Origin: Labia minor
Taxonomy: Eukaryota; Arthropoda; Insecta; Dermaptera; Spongiphoridae
Direction of reading: 5' to 3'
Length of the DNA stretch: 64,000 nt
Assembly: GCA_963082975.1 (NCBI GenBank)
Contig: OY720345.1
Coordinates: 1,563,001-1,627,000 of the forward strand
Position 1 is the first letter of the stretch. Every line of letters begins with the position of its first letter. The notes beneath the pieces are model-generated. The model did no database searches and was not told where the DNA came from. It saw nothing but the letters and a program-made list of their open reading frames with translations. This document shows, in pieces, positions 21,819 to 33,225 of this stretch. A program made the translations under genes and the position numbers.

Positions 21819-23682
21819 CTATTCGTAGATCACAGTATCATATGCTACCGGCGGCATAAAACTCTTCTTAGAGGTACAGGCAGGCGGCGCTTCTAGTAAA
21901 TACTTATAAAATAATACAATGAATGTTTAAATATAAAATTATTAACTTTATTCAATTTGTGGTAATAATTTTTTTTTTTTTTTTATTTGACACTTATTTA
22001 ATTTAACAAAACAAAATTTTAAAAAATGAAGTTAGTTATAAATTAATTGACAATTTGTAACTAACTTCATAATGTTACAGACATCATATATATATATATA
22101 TATATATATAGGAAAATTATACTCGTACCTATATATTAGATGAACAGGAGTTGTTAATTTGAAATTTACTTTAATTGAAATTTCAATAAGTGAAATTAGT
22201 TTTCATCTCAAATGTAACTAATATATTTTTTTTTAATAATTAAAAGCAAAATATTACTATATATAAAAATAATTTTATTTTTTCCATGAATTGAATGAAT
22301 CTGACTGTGTAACTCTCGGTCCAATGGATAGACTGAAGATTAATCTTGCTACCTACCATCTCCATGTCGTCATCACACCGGAATCGACTCTTTTAATTAA
22401 TTTAATAAAATATTTAGATCTTATTTATCTTAAATTATATATATTTTTTTTTTATATCTTTAATTATTATTATAAATAATATTTTATTTGAATATTTAAT
22501 CTTTTCTATTTAAACGGAAACTATAAATATTAGCAATATTTAAACAAACAGAATTTATTTTTTAAGAGTTTTATTAAGTTAAAAATATTTTTAAAACGTC
22601 AATTAAAATAACTTAATTCTATTATCTTTGTTTTTGTTTTTTATTTAAATACACAATTATTAATTTTACTATTATATTTTAGTAGTAAAAATAAAACTCA
22701 TAAATTATTTGACATATGATTAATATTTAATCAATATTTAAGTACAAGAAATGACCAAGGAACGTATGTCTATAAAATTGGGTGAGTTAGTTGAAAGTTG
22801 GCAGAGACGACTTGGTGGACATAAATAGTTTCCCCTATGCAGGGAAGGACAATTTTTAATCAGAGAGAGAGAGAGGGAGAGAGAGACGAAATCATCCCTA
22901 AGTGGATTTCAGGAGAGACACCCCCGCAGCAGCCAGCCCATAGAAGATGTCTCAAGGAACATGAATAATATTAACTGAAGACTCATGTCTCTATTATTCT
23001 CCAACTATTCATATATCAACTAAAAGTGGTCGAAAATTATCAATTTAATTTAATTTCTAATATTAAATCCTTAATTTTACTTGATAATCCGCGTTATCTC
23101 TTAATAATTTTTATGATAGCAATTATTATTATGTTAAATTCTTTTATTATTATTATTATTTAAATCTTTAATTTTCTCTTGATTTAATATCTGACTTTTC
23201 TTCTGTCTCTGAATTCACCAAACTATTTTCTAATTCAAAATTAACAAGAGGGCTACCAAATTAAAATCAACATTAAAATTATTAATTTTCAAACCCATTT
23301 TTATTTTTATAAACCAACCCATACTAAGCCTCCAATATATATTACGACAGTATAATATCTTGCAAGTGATTAATAAATTAAAATAGGGAATTTATTATTT
23401 ACTTATCAATGAGACAAGAATAATTTACTCTTTTATATTTATTATAATTATTATCTTCCCTTAATTCAATAAGAATATGTTTATTTATTATAATTACAAA
23501 AGACAGTTAGTTTACCAAATTATCAAACCTAATATATGGCGCATTGTTCGACTGGAGCCGACTGAGGCGTCAGCGCTTGTCGTTTCTATTATTATTTCTA
23601 TTTTTTCTCAATAAATATCAGTTTTTCTATTAAACATTTATTTTTAATTTTCACTGTGTTCTACTCTACTAGATTAAGTTCT
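21819..23682. other. 1.86-kb interval between inverted-repeat arms
   Basis: AT-rich. It contains a hairpin at 22026-22070, (TA)n at 22088-22111, a unique patch at 22280-22390 and a GC-richer patch with (GA)n at 22780-22970. No transposase or other recognisable protein is present. If the arms are the ends of one element, the interior is non-coding or worn out. Confidence 0.5.
22026..22070. repeat. 19-bp-arm hairpin
   Basis: Arms 22026-22044 and 22052-22070 pair with one G:T-type mismatch around a 7-nt loop. It is short and AT-rich. It could be a terminator-like or structural relic of a mobile element. Confidence 0.6.
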
Positions 23683-23938
23683 GCTTTTTTTTCTTTATAC
23701 TCTATTATTGATTATTTTCTTTTAAACTTGTAGATTACTATTATGATGATAGATAATAAAAAAATTGATAAAAACACTGTATTCCTTAAAATCTATTATT
23801 ATATATATATATATATATATGCATTTTTATGAATTAATTTTTTATTTTATTTTTTATTCATTTGCCCTAAGTTAGAAAGGTGTTTGTGACAATAACAAGT
23901 TGTCCTCTTTTTGGTTAATTAAGTGAAAATGAAAACTT
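23683..23938 (-). repeat. Long inverted repeat, right arm
   Basis: Reverse-complement partner of 21560-21818. No flanking target duplication could be identified next to either arm. Confidence 0.85.
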
Positions 23939-25150
23939 GATTTAAATAATATGTAATATGGCACATACAAATTAAATTGAAAATTAAATTGAAATTTGAA
24001 AAGATATCAATCCATTCTTTGATAAAAAAAAAAATTAAGAGAGATAATATTGAAGGATATTGAACAAAACATAATTTCCCTATTCAATCTTGTTTATAAA
24101 TATTTATATTTTTTCCTCCACAACGAACTATCAATTTTGTCTTTTTCTTATGATCTATTCTTTTAATATGTAATATACTTATAGGTATATATTTTTTTTT
24201 AAAATTATATTTCTTTTCTCTCTTATTATATATTTTATTTATTTATATAAACAATAATCTAGTTTTTATCTTTAATATAAAATATTCATGATTTGGGTAA
24301 AAAAATAAATATGAAAGAAAAATATTTATATTCTATATTCAAAATTCTAAATGTAGTCATCCTGATTTTTTATTTATTAATATTAAATTCAATTCTTTTT
24401 TTATGATCATGATTTTTTGAATTATTTCTGTTGTTAAATATTTTGAATGTATATCATCTCTAATACAAAAATAGGTAGATTAATTATGCTTTAAAATAGA
24501 ATAAAATGTAATGTTTCTTTTTGAAATAACCCTTAGAAAATGATATGATGCCACAAAAGTAAAATTAATTTCATTTGATATAATTTAATTAATTATAAAA
24601 AAAAAAAAAAAATTGTTTCCCTTTGATGTGTTGGATTCATTCGTACATGAATTTCGAGTTAACCGAATAAATCTGATTTAATTTAATTCTTTGAATGGAA
24701 TTTCTAAACATATATATTTTATACAGAGTTGATATGTTAGCTGGGATATTTCTTGAATATTCATCAAATTCTATATATAATAATATTTACATTTATATAT
24801 ATATATATAATAAATATAAAAATGAAAATATTTTTAAAAATAAAAGTTTATGCAATAAATTTAATTTTAAAAAATAAAAAAAAAGGATAGGCTTGAAATT
24901 TCATACTCTAATTAAGATGAAATTGAATAAATACTTTTAAAAATTTGTCCATAATGGAAAACATGAAATGACTTATTTAAGATTCGTAATATTTATTTTT
25001 ATCATATAAGTACTTATGTATATGTGAATAGAAACAATTTTTTCCTTTCTTTTCTGGTTTGAATAAAATTTAAAGCAAGTATTTAATATGAAACCATTTT
25101 AATTAATTTATTATTCAAATTTTTAAATCAATTTTGATTAATTAGGGGTA
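23939..25150. other. AT-rich filler
   Basis: Simple AT sequence with a poly-A run near 24598-24613. A short unique patch lies at 24615-24700. No gene is seen. Confidence 0.5.
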
Positions 25151-25400
25151 TTGATTAAAAACCATGGTTCATATAATATAAAATATAATCCCGCTAAATC
25201 CGTGAATGTTATTTAATTTTATTTTGAAAATTGATAATCGTTCGATATGTCTGATTGGGCACATTGAATGTAAATATTTATCATGTGGGTGAAATAATGC
25301 CATGTCTCGATGGATAATCAAATCCCTAGACTCTAGAGGTGGGGAATGGATTATTATCATTCGAGAGAGATTCTGTACATCCACTCGTTATTTCATAATA
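25151..25400. promoter_or_regulatory. Unique island with homeodomain-like words
   Basis: Contains several GATAAT/GGATAATC and ATTTAAT words and ATGTAAATATTTATC (forkhead-like ATAAATA). No ORF is credible. Candidate non-coding regulatory DNA. Confidence 0.25.
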
Positions 25401-25690
25401 ATTAAAAAAAATATTTCAATTTCATTCATTAAATTAATATTTCTCTATTAATAAAAATATTTCAACAGAAAAAGTTTTATATTTAGAAATAAAAAAAAAA
25501 AAAAAAAATAATAAAATTTTAATCAAGTATTATGTATTAAATCAATATATATAATTCTATATTATAGATTTTAAGTAAATTTAATTAACAATATTTTTAT
25601 AATTGTAAATTATAAATATACTTCAATAGTTATATATTCATTTTTAGTTTAAAAAGATATCAGATTAATTTATCATTTCCAAAAGAGTAT
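25401..25690. other. AT-rich filler
   Basis: Poly-A near 25492-25508. Nothing else is seen. Confidence 0.5.
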
Positions 25691-26220
25691 AAACACAAAA
25701 TATTTTTTTCATTCTCTACAATCGCATTCATCTGTGAAAATCTCTATTTTCCCCATAAAGTGCCAATTGTGAGTAAACACATGTGTAAAATTGTTAGCAA
25801 AAAAAAAAAAAAAAAAAAAAAAGTTTCTGTAAACAGTCGTTTGGAAAGAGAGAGAGAGAGAGAGCTTTTGATATTTTCGCGGATTTAGAATGTTTGTGCT
25901 GCAACGGCGATGAGTCAATATATAACCATGATTGACAATTGCGTTTAAACAATGATTTGCACTCTGTACAATGAAAGTGCCTCTCTCTTTCCAAAGAGAC
26001 CCAACCCTTCGGGGTCGTATGACAGGTGGCCCCAAAGGAATCTGCCAAACAAAATGAATGAATCACGTTTAGAAATTAATTAATTGAAATATTCTTTTTT
26101 TTTTTTTTTACTAACTAATAAAATAAATATCCGCTCGAACAATAAAATAAAAGTTCCATGGCGCGTTCATCTTGAAGAGGTTACTCTGATCTTTGATTTC
26201 CCTTTAATTTAATACATTTT
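25691..26220. promoter_or_regulatory. GC-richer unique island
   Basis: Unique sequence with poly-A at 25799-25823 and (GA)n at about 25849-25864. A later TCTGATCTTTGATT (TCF/LEF-like ATCTTTGAT) lies at about 26186-26199. Two overlapping minus-strand frames run across the homopolymer and are not credible as protein. Confidence 0.25.
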
Positions 26221-26397
26221 TAAGAAATTATGCGTTTTATTTGTATGTTTATGTGATTTCTCTTTCTGTAATTTAAGTTACTGAAATTCTAGGGGTGTAA
26301 TTTGTTTTATTTATTTTATAAATTTATTAAAAAATGTGTACATTACATTAAATTTTAGTTTTAATTTAATGCAAATATTATAAATTATTATTTAATC
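26221..26397. other. AT-rich filler
   Basis: Ends in ATTTAATC, the left target duplication of the MITE that follows. Confidence 0.5.
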
Positions 26398-26730
26398 CAG
26401 AGATGAGCAACCTCGGTCCGTCAAACAAATTTATGCGCCCCGCCAAGCATAATTAATACTACAATATCAATAATTTTATTGGTATTCTAAACTTTTTTTG
26501 GGCCACTTGATTACTGTTAAGTTAAATAAGAGTATATATTATAATAAACAATATTATACACGATTATTTGAAACTTTGAAAGTCACATGTATTATGTGAA
26601 TTATTCATTAAATATTTAAGATTTAATAATTTATTAAGTTGTGTATTTTTTGTCTGCGGCTCACCAAGAAATATACCAATACAATACAACTTTCGCTTGG
26701 TCTTTTAATAAAAATGATTGTTCACCTTTG
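26398..26730. mobile_element. hAT-type MITE with intact 8-bp target duplication
   Basis: The 333-bp element has ends CAGAGATGAGCAACC and (inverted) CAAAGGTGAACAATC. They are flanked by ATTTAATC on both sides (26390-26397 and 26731-26738), the 8-bp duplication expected of hAT transposases. The CAGAGGTGNNCAA terminus is typical of Charlie-like hATs. There is no ORF. The transposase source is not in the window. Confidence 0.85.
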
Positions 26731-26738
26731 ATTTAATC

Positions 26739-26939
26739 ATTATAATAAATATTTTGGATAGGGTCAATAAAAGCAAAAGATACGCCGAAGAACAGCAATA
26801 GACAGCAATCAACTTTTTTATCTTATTCAATATAATAAACAACTAAATATTGTACTAAATATATGGTTTGGCAGCAGGAGGGATTGATTTTTGAAAAATC
26901 GATCATTTGTTTGTGTTTTATTTGTCTCTTTCTACTTTT
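26739..26939. other. AT-rich unique DNA
   Basis: No clear features. It may belong to the LINE 3' region that ends at 27090. Confidence 0.35.
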
Positions 26940-27092
26940 GATTAATTTATTCTAATCAGGCTGTAAATAGCAACACAAAATGAATGTTTGCATTGAAGTT
27001 GAATTGATTAGGTTTGTTTTGATTAACGTCTGACACCTCAGGCATTTGAATTTCAATAAAGAAATCTAATCTAATCTAATCTAATCTAATTA
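26940..27092 (+). mobile_element. LINE or SINE 3' end with (TCTAA)n tail
   Basis: The sequence GACACCTCAGGCATTTGAAT, then TTCAATAAAGAAA, then five TCTAA units (27064-27090), looks like a non-LTR element 3' end with polyadenylation-like AATAAA and a short-unit tail. The 5' limit is not defined and no coding part is seen. Confidence 0.4.
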
Positions 27093-27140
27093 TTTTAAGA
27101 ATTTTATAACATGAACATTTTAAAAACATGAATACAATAT

Positions 27141-27666
27141 ACAAGGGCAAGATCAATAAGTCCGTGACTTTTTGAATATCCCATCTCTTTAATGAAATGA
27201 CAACACTACTACTCCTGTCAGCAGGCAACTATCAGCTGACTCCTGTCGAAATTGGAACCAGATGGGTCTTTTAGTTTTTGTTTGACATCCATTAATAACA
27301 GACTACCTCGTGATTGGAGAATAAAATGGAAAAAGTGAATTTCCATCAAAATTCATTAATTGGGATACGAATTGCTCCTTCATCCGGCCTATTCTCTGGA
27401 TTTAGCACCGAGGGACTATTTCTTGTTTCAAAACCTAAAGAAATGGCTCGGCGGAAAGTGATTGGACGATGAAATCATCTCACAAACAAATATCTATTTT
27501 GATGTTCTCGACAAATCTTATTTTTTGGAAGGAATAAAAAAATTGTATAAATGTTGAATGAAGTGTATAGAGTGTATATCAAAGGAGACTACTTTAAAAA
27601 ATAAAATAATTTTTTATCCAAAAATTCGTGTTTTATTCAAAAAGTCATGGACTTATTGACCTGTCA
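27141..27666 (+). mobile_element. Internally deleted mariner-like element
   Basis: Inverted ends share ATCAATAAGTCCGTGACTTT (left) and GTCAATAAGTCCATGACTTT (right, inverted) and extend through TTGAATA. The 5' part encodes a short relic near ATGGAAAAAGTGAATTTCCA. The 3' part gives a broken HPPYSPDLAPSDY-type region near 27370-27420 and a C-terminal relic (GRWNHLTNKY-like). The second subdomain and most of the catalytic region are lost. About 525 bp, non-autonomous. This family differs from both other mariners here. Confidence 0.7.
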
Positions 27667-27911
27667 TCGTAATTTGGATATCATTATTCTTCTGACATGT
27701 CGAGACATATTTTTTAGGCTATTTTTCCAAATATGTCAACTAATGAAATTAATTTTAGATTCGCCAATGTCATCGCACGTGATTAATGGTAATATATTTA
27801 CTTTTAATGTAATGCAAATAACAATACATATATTTATGTATATTATTATTATATATAAATATAATATTAAGTATCTGGTTTACCGAGCAGCCGCTCGGTA
27901 ATTTAAAAAAT
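27667..27911. other. AT-rich DNA
   Basis: No gene. CCGAGCAGCCGCTCGG near 27884-27899 is a perfect 16-bp palindrome. Confidence 0.5.
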
Positions 27912-28370
27912 CTGGAGTGTCTCCACTCGACTATCTCGCAAATTTGAATTGGATTAATTAACATATAATATATTTAAATTAAATTATAAATTAAAATTAA
28001 TAAATAAATTTATTAAATCAGTGCGTGTTTGGCTCTTTGTTGATGGCACCACGTCACGTGCTGGCGCGTGATTTGCAGTGTTAAAAAATAAATTGCGGTA
28101 CTTTCAACGATTCAATCAAGCTGAAATTCTATACCAATAGCAGTTTTATACAATTTTTAATCATGTGAAAAACTATCAAACAAATATATGTTTATTTTTA
28201 CGGTCAGTTTAGTGGAAAAATAATGAAAACGTGGTAGGTAATGACTCTCTTCCGAAAGAGCTACATTTCTCAAAAGTTGATAGAAAACTACGAATATTGA
28301 ATAATGTCCGTGTACCAAATTGCATTATTCTAGTTGAAACCGTTTTAGCGTAATCTTGACTCGAGATAGT
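27912..28370 (-). mobile_element. HINE-C copy 3, 5' region deleted
   Basis: The 3' end with hairpin CGAGTGGAGACACTCCAG is at 27912. The core with CAATTTGGTACACGG is near 28310. The element then jumps from the core directly to an ACTATCTCGAG terminus at 28370, so the microsatellite and leader are missing. Confidence 0.65.
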
Positions 28371-28567
28371 GAAAATAGGTAAATTTAAGGTCTTTGTTTC
28401 CTCTCTTATACCACAAATAATAAAATAAAAAAATATACAAAAATAAAAATCTAAAAAAAAAAGAAAAATGATCAAAAATATTAAAAAAGAGGTGAGAATT
28501 TCTATATCCATTTACAGTATCTGATGCATTAACCAGCATACTTTAAACATTATTATCTATATAAATA

Positions 28568-28609
<42 letters not shown>

Positions 28610-28910
28610 CTTTTTTCTAGGCAGTTTATATTTCATTTATAACACTGTTTTTCTAAGCAAAGACTTTTAAGATATTAATACAATATTACAACTTTATTTT
28701 CATTTAATAAGTACATATAAGTAATATATAATATTTTATATTTGAATAATTACTGATTTTAATGTGCCGTCCTTTAATAAATATACTTAGTGTGGAAATT
28801 AATTATTAAATCTTATTATAAATATATTTTCATTTATTGATATTTAATATAAATACTATTTTTTTTTTGAATAGTGATATTAAAAAATGAAATTAAGTAT
28901 TTAGAGAAAA
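28371..28910. other. AT-rich filler with (AAT)n
   Basis: (AAT)n at about 28566-28608. The rest is featureless. Confidence 0.5.
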
Positions 28911-29130
28911 TAAATGAGCTTTTCTAGTACAATTCGGGCAATTCTTTTTTTTTTTTTCATTGGGCGATTGGACGATAAGCCTTTCGGCCAATTCATTGGA
29001 AATAGATAACAAAAATATAAAACGTTTTATTTCTATTATATTTAGTTTCCATTGCACAGTGAATAAGACAACACGCTTGGGTTAGCCTTACCAGGTAATT
29101 AATAACTATTTGCTCTTACACACACTCATT
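28911..29130. promoter_or_regulatory. Small unique island
   Basis: Balanced sequence with CCTTACCAGGTAATTAATAA near 29088-29107 (homeodomain-like TAATTA). No ORF. Weak candidate for regulatory DNA. Confidence 0.2.
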
Positions 29131-30447
29131 TCATTCTTAATTATAAGATTATAACAATTTTAATATTTGAATGCTCTCATTATGAATATTACAAATTAAT
29201 TATTACAAATATATATATTATTTTAATCTTTTCAAAAATGTTCCATACAAGTTCTATTATATTTTAATATAATATCTTTCTTCTTATAAAGTTATTTATC
29301 ACTTTTATTCTATAAATTGAATTTATTTCTTATTTCTGTTGAGAAATAATAGATTGGATTACTCCAGCTACATACATATATGATGCTTGTTTTATTTTAC
29401 TCACATTATAAATATTCGATAATATTCATTTTTTTTAAAACATTTAAAAATAATAAATAAATGTCAATTAATATTAGATAATTAAAAAATTAATAAATAT
29501 CATCATTTTCCTAAGGAAAAAAATCTTTAATATTCTAAGGAGATCAAACATTTAAATTTAAGTTTAAAATTAATAAATGTAATAATAAAAACGAAAATAA
29601 TATCAATTGATATATATTTTATTTATTTAAAATTTTATTTATTTATACAAATTAAATATTTATTTTATTTATTAAAAAAATATCGATAAAAGTTGAAAGT
29701 CTATATTAGAGCGGTCCGCTATTTCTAAGAAGCATGCCTATAAATTGAAAAGGAATTTAAGGACCGATTACGAAAGGGGTTTCTAACTTGTCATTCTTAC
29801 CCTCTTAACAAAATATTAAGAATAGATAATGAAATTTCATTATATCTATTATATATATATAATAAAACTAATATTAATAAAATATATATTTTAGTAGAGA
29901 CAAGATATTTATTCTTACAAAAAATTATTATCTCTCATTAATTAAATACGCAATTAATCAATTTAGAAAATCTACAAATCTACATCACATAAAAAAATAA
30001 AAAAAAGTATTATATATATTTATCATACACAATCTAAATAAAGCTCTTTTGACTGACTCCTTCACCCAACCTATATATTATATGTAATACAATAGATAAT
30101 TTTCTGTCAAAAATTATAGATAAATTAAACTCTTTCATCCAAAATACCAAATTAATCTTTCAAATAAAAGTATAATCAGGTAAATAACATAACTTATTTA
30201 TAAAATTAAAACATATATTTATAATTAACTGAATGATTTTTCATTGAGCGTAAAACAAGGAAAATGAGAGAATGACTACTACTAATGCTCTCTACTCTAA
30301 TAATTTTTTTTTTTTTTTTTGAAAACATATTTTACATTAAATTTATAAATATTTGTAACTTATCCAATAACAAACAATTTAACTTTATTTTTATTTAATT
30401 AATAATTTCGCTATAAAAATAATGCAAACCTAATGACATTAAATTGG
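29131..30447. other. AT-rich filler
   Basis: A short GC-richer unique patch at 29695-29830 (GAGCGGTCCGC). Otherwise homopolymer-rich. No gene. Confidence 0.5.
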
Positions 30448-30885
30448 CTGGAGTGTCTCCACTCGACTATCTCGCAATTTAAATTAAATTAAATTAAATA
30501 ATATAATATAATATATTATATTTAAATTAAATTTAATTAATTATAAATTATAAATTAAAATTAATAAACCAGCGCGTGTTTGGCTCTTAGTTGATGGCAA
30601 AGTTACGGTCACTTTAGAGGAAAAAAAATCAAAACCCTCTTCCGGATGAGCTACATTTCTCAAAAGTTGATAGAAAACTACGAATTTTGAATAATGCCCG
30701 TAAAACCATATTTCATGATTCTAGCTCAAACCGTTTTTGCGTAATCTTGTCTACATACACACACAGAGAGAGACATTTTTCTCAATCTTAGTGAAAATGA
30801 TTCAGGAACCATCAAAACGTATAAAACCATCAAAATCTCAACATCGAAAATTTTCGTGATCGCAATACTATCTGTTACGAGATAG
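30448..30885 (-). mobile_element. HINE-C copy 4, middle deleted
   Basis: 5' end ACTATCTCGTAACAGATAGT at 30885, leader with GATCACGAAAATTTTCGATG, short microsatellite, core, and 3' hairpin CGAGTGGAGACACTCCAG at 30448. About 170 bp between the GGCACCACGTCACGTG part and the TTTACGGTCACTTT part are missing relative to copy 2. Confidence 0.7.
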
Positions 30886-31612
30886 TAACAAATTATTTCT
30901 TATAGACTGTGCATATTGTTTTAAGATTATTTACGGGTTTGGCCGGGAATATAAATAAATTTGTTGCAGCGTTTAAGCGTAAAGATCCACCTTTCTATTA
31001 TTCTTATCTTATAATAATCTCACTTCTGTCACTATTTATACATAGAAAATATCAATCAATTTTTGTAATTTTGGTTTCAAATACATTTTATAAGGATTTA
31101 TTAAAAATTCCCTGCTGTTGATTCATTATTAGTGTATATATAATATAATATCTTTATACTCATTCTAGTATCAATAAAATTAAAATAGAAATACAATCCT
31201 TTTTTGGATTAAATTATTCAGAATAAAGGAAATATTTCAAATATTGTTTATCAGGAGGAATATGGAACCAAATCGGTAAACCGCAGCTGAACCAGTTTAC
31301 TTACAAGTTTTGCAAATACTTTTCAATATCTTTGAAATAAATAAATTCAAGTTTCAAACTTTCTTAACTAAATAATTTTTTTTTTTATTTCGAATTTCTT
31401 CATATATTTATTTGATTTATTTTTTTTATTAGATTCCATATTGTTTTGATATTTATTTAATACTACCTGCTACTCTTTTATTTTCAAATATAAAAGAGTA
31501 TTGAGACTCTTATAATAAAAAGTCGTTTATGAATATCATTTTATTTATTTACTAATTGAATTCTTTATTTTTATTTTGGGAATTAAAGAATTAGATACAA
31601 ATAAATATAATC

Positions 31613-31649
<37 letters not shown>

Positions 31650-32090
31650 ATTTTGTTTCGAATTTAAATTATGACAAATACACAAATTTGTTTATATTAG
31701 AGAAAAAAAACAAAAGAATTGATTTCAATTAATTTTTGCAATTTTATTGAATTTAAGGAATGAGAGAAGCTATGAAAATAAAGAACGATTTTTAAAGCGA
31801 AACTATTCGAGTAGACGATAACAATTCGATTTCATGTTGATTATTTCATTTTATGATATGCATAAAAAAAAAAAAAAAACTTTTCGAACAATTAGGATTG
31901 AATTCTTGCCAAAAATTGTCAAAAGATGAATAAACACCCCATGGAAGGATAGATAGATAGATATACAATATATATATATATATATAATTTCAAAAGTTTT
32001 TTTATTTAATATATTAAAAAAAAAAAAATAAAAAAATGACCCGTTTATTTTGTAAAATTATAATATCGGTTTTCTAACTTTGCATGTTGA
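30886..32090. other. AT-rich filler
   Basis: (TA)n at about 31620-31646, (TAGA)n/(TA)n at about 31952-31985 and poly-A near 31866. A 70-codon plus-strand frame (30909-31121) is AT-driven and unrecognised. Confidence 0.45.
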
Positions 32091-32580
32091 CTATTTCTGT
32101 TTGTGGAAAGTTTGTTCTTTTGTTTTGGAGGATGCTTTGTTCTAAGTGGTTGGCTTTTTCCTCGACGAAGGATGCTTCAACACAATTAGTTCTTAAATGC
32201 ATTTCCGTGGAAATCCGTCAAGTGTGACTCAAAGCCCTCCTAGTTATGACAACAGATCCACGTACAGCCACAGGCTAATCAAGTTATATCGCTGACGAGA
32301 GCGACGCGGCCGGCTTCTAATTGAGTCCCTTGTGATGCTGCCTCAATGCGACTAATGAATGGCAAACACAATAAAAGTGGACGGCGTCCACCCGAGGACC
32401 GACACTCCCATCCCACTCCGATAGCTCCTCCCTTGGTTTTGTTTTCTAACATTTTAATTAAAATATTCACCATGGAGAGGAAATAGCAAAGCTCCATGGA
32501 AAAACAAACCAACCAAATGGAATTTGTTTTGTCCAACACATCACATCAAATTGGTCAAACAAAGCCTGATAACGTTATCA
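32091..32580. promoter_or_regulatory. GC-richer unique island, strong regulatory candidate
   Basis: About 450 bp of balanced unique sequence with CTAATTGAG, CTAATGAATGG, TGTGGAAAG and GTGACTCA words (homeodomain, RUNX-like and AP-1-like). A perfect TGGACGGCGTCCA palindrome-like word lies near 32380. The 86-codon minus-strand frame (32279-32539) has no recognised domain. Function inferred only. Confidence 0.3.
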
Positions 32581-32702
32581 TCTTTTTTTTATTTACTAGA
32601 CTAGATATTATTAACAAATAGAAAAAATTTAAAATATATAATTCAGACAATAAATTCAATTATTCATAGAGCCTTAAAAAATGGAAGCGCATTTTCTTTT
32701 AC

Positions 32703-32890
32703 ACAGAAAAAAGTATTTTTAGCATGAGGTCTGTTCGTCTGTCCATTGTGTCTGCGTATAAACGGGTATAGATAGCTTAAACGTCACAACGGATTTTGAT
32801 AAAATTGAATATATTTACTTAATGCATCAGTAGCATGAATTCATCAACTTTTGGTGTATATCCGGAAACCTGATGTGATAGTTTACAAAG
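32703..32890 (+). mobile_element. HINE-A fragment, strongly decayed
   Basis: Aligns with the middle of HINE-A: CAGAAAAAAGTATTTTTAGC, a decayed GTCTGTCC tract, then TTGATAAAATTGAATATATT and ACTTAATGCATCAGTAGC, to CCGGAAACC. Both ends are missing and divergence is high. Among the oldest HINE-A pieces here. Confidence 0.7.
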
Positions 32891-33011
32891 TATTAATTTT
32901 ATATTCATTGTCTCAAAATATTTCATAGTAGTAATTAATAATTGAATAATTAAACTATTTTATTATTTTAATTCAAGTTTTAAAGATATTTTTTTTTTAT
33001 ACTTTGAAAAT

Positions 33012-33225
33012 GCCGGAATTAATTTTTCTAACACTGCAAATCACGCGCCAGCATGTGACGTGGTGCCATCAACAAAGAGCCAAACACGCGCTGGTTTAAT
33101 AAATATTATTTATTAATTTTAATTTATAATTTATAATTAATTAAATTTAATTTAAATATAATATATTATATTATTTTATTTTATTTAATTTAAATTTGCG
33201 AGATAATCGAGTGAAGACACTCCAG
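33012..33225 (+). mobile_element. HINE-C copy 5, 3' part only
   Basis: Starts in GCCGGAATTAATTTTTCTAA and runs through the GTGCCATCAACAAAGAGCC segment and the AT-rich part to GCGAGATAATCGAGTGAAGA and CACTCCAG at 33225. This is the only HINE-C on the plus strand. Confidence 0.7.

Noticed and set aside
32279-32539. 86-codon minus-strand frame with hydrophobic N-terminus as a membrane peptide
   Set aside because: The hydrophobic part comes from T/A-rich DNA at the island edge. There is no start context, signal cleavage pattern or homologue I can name.
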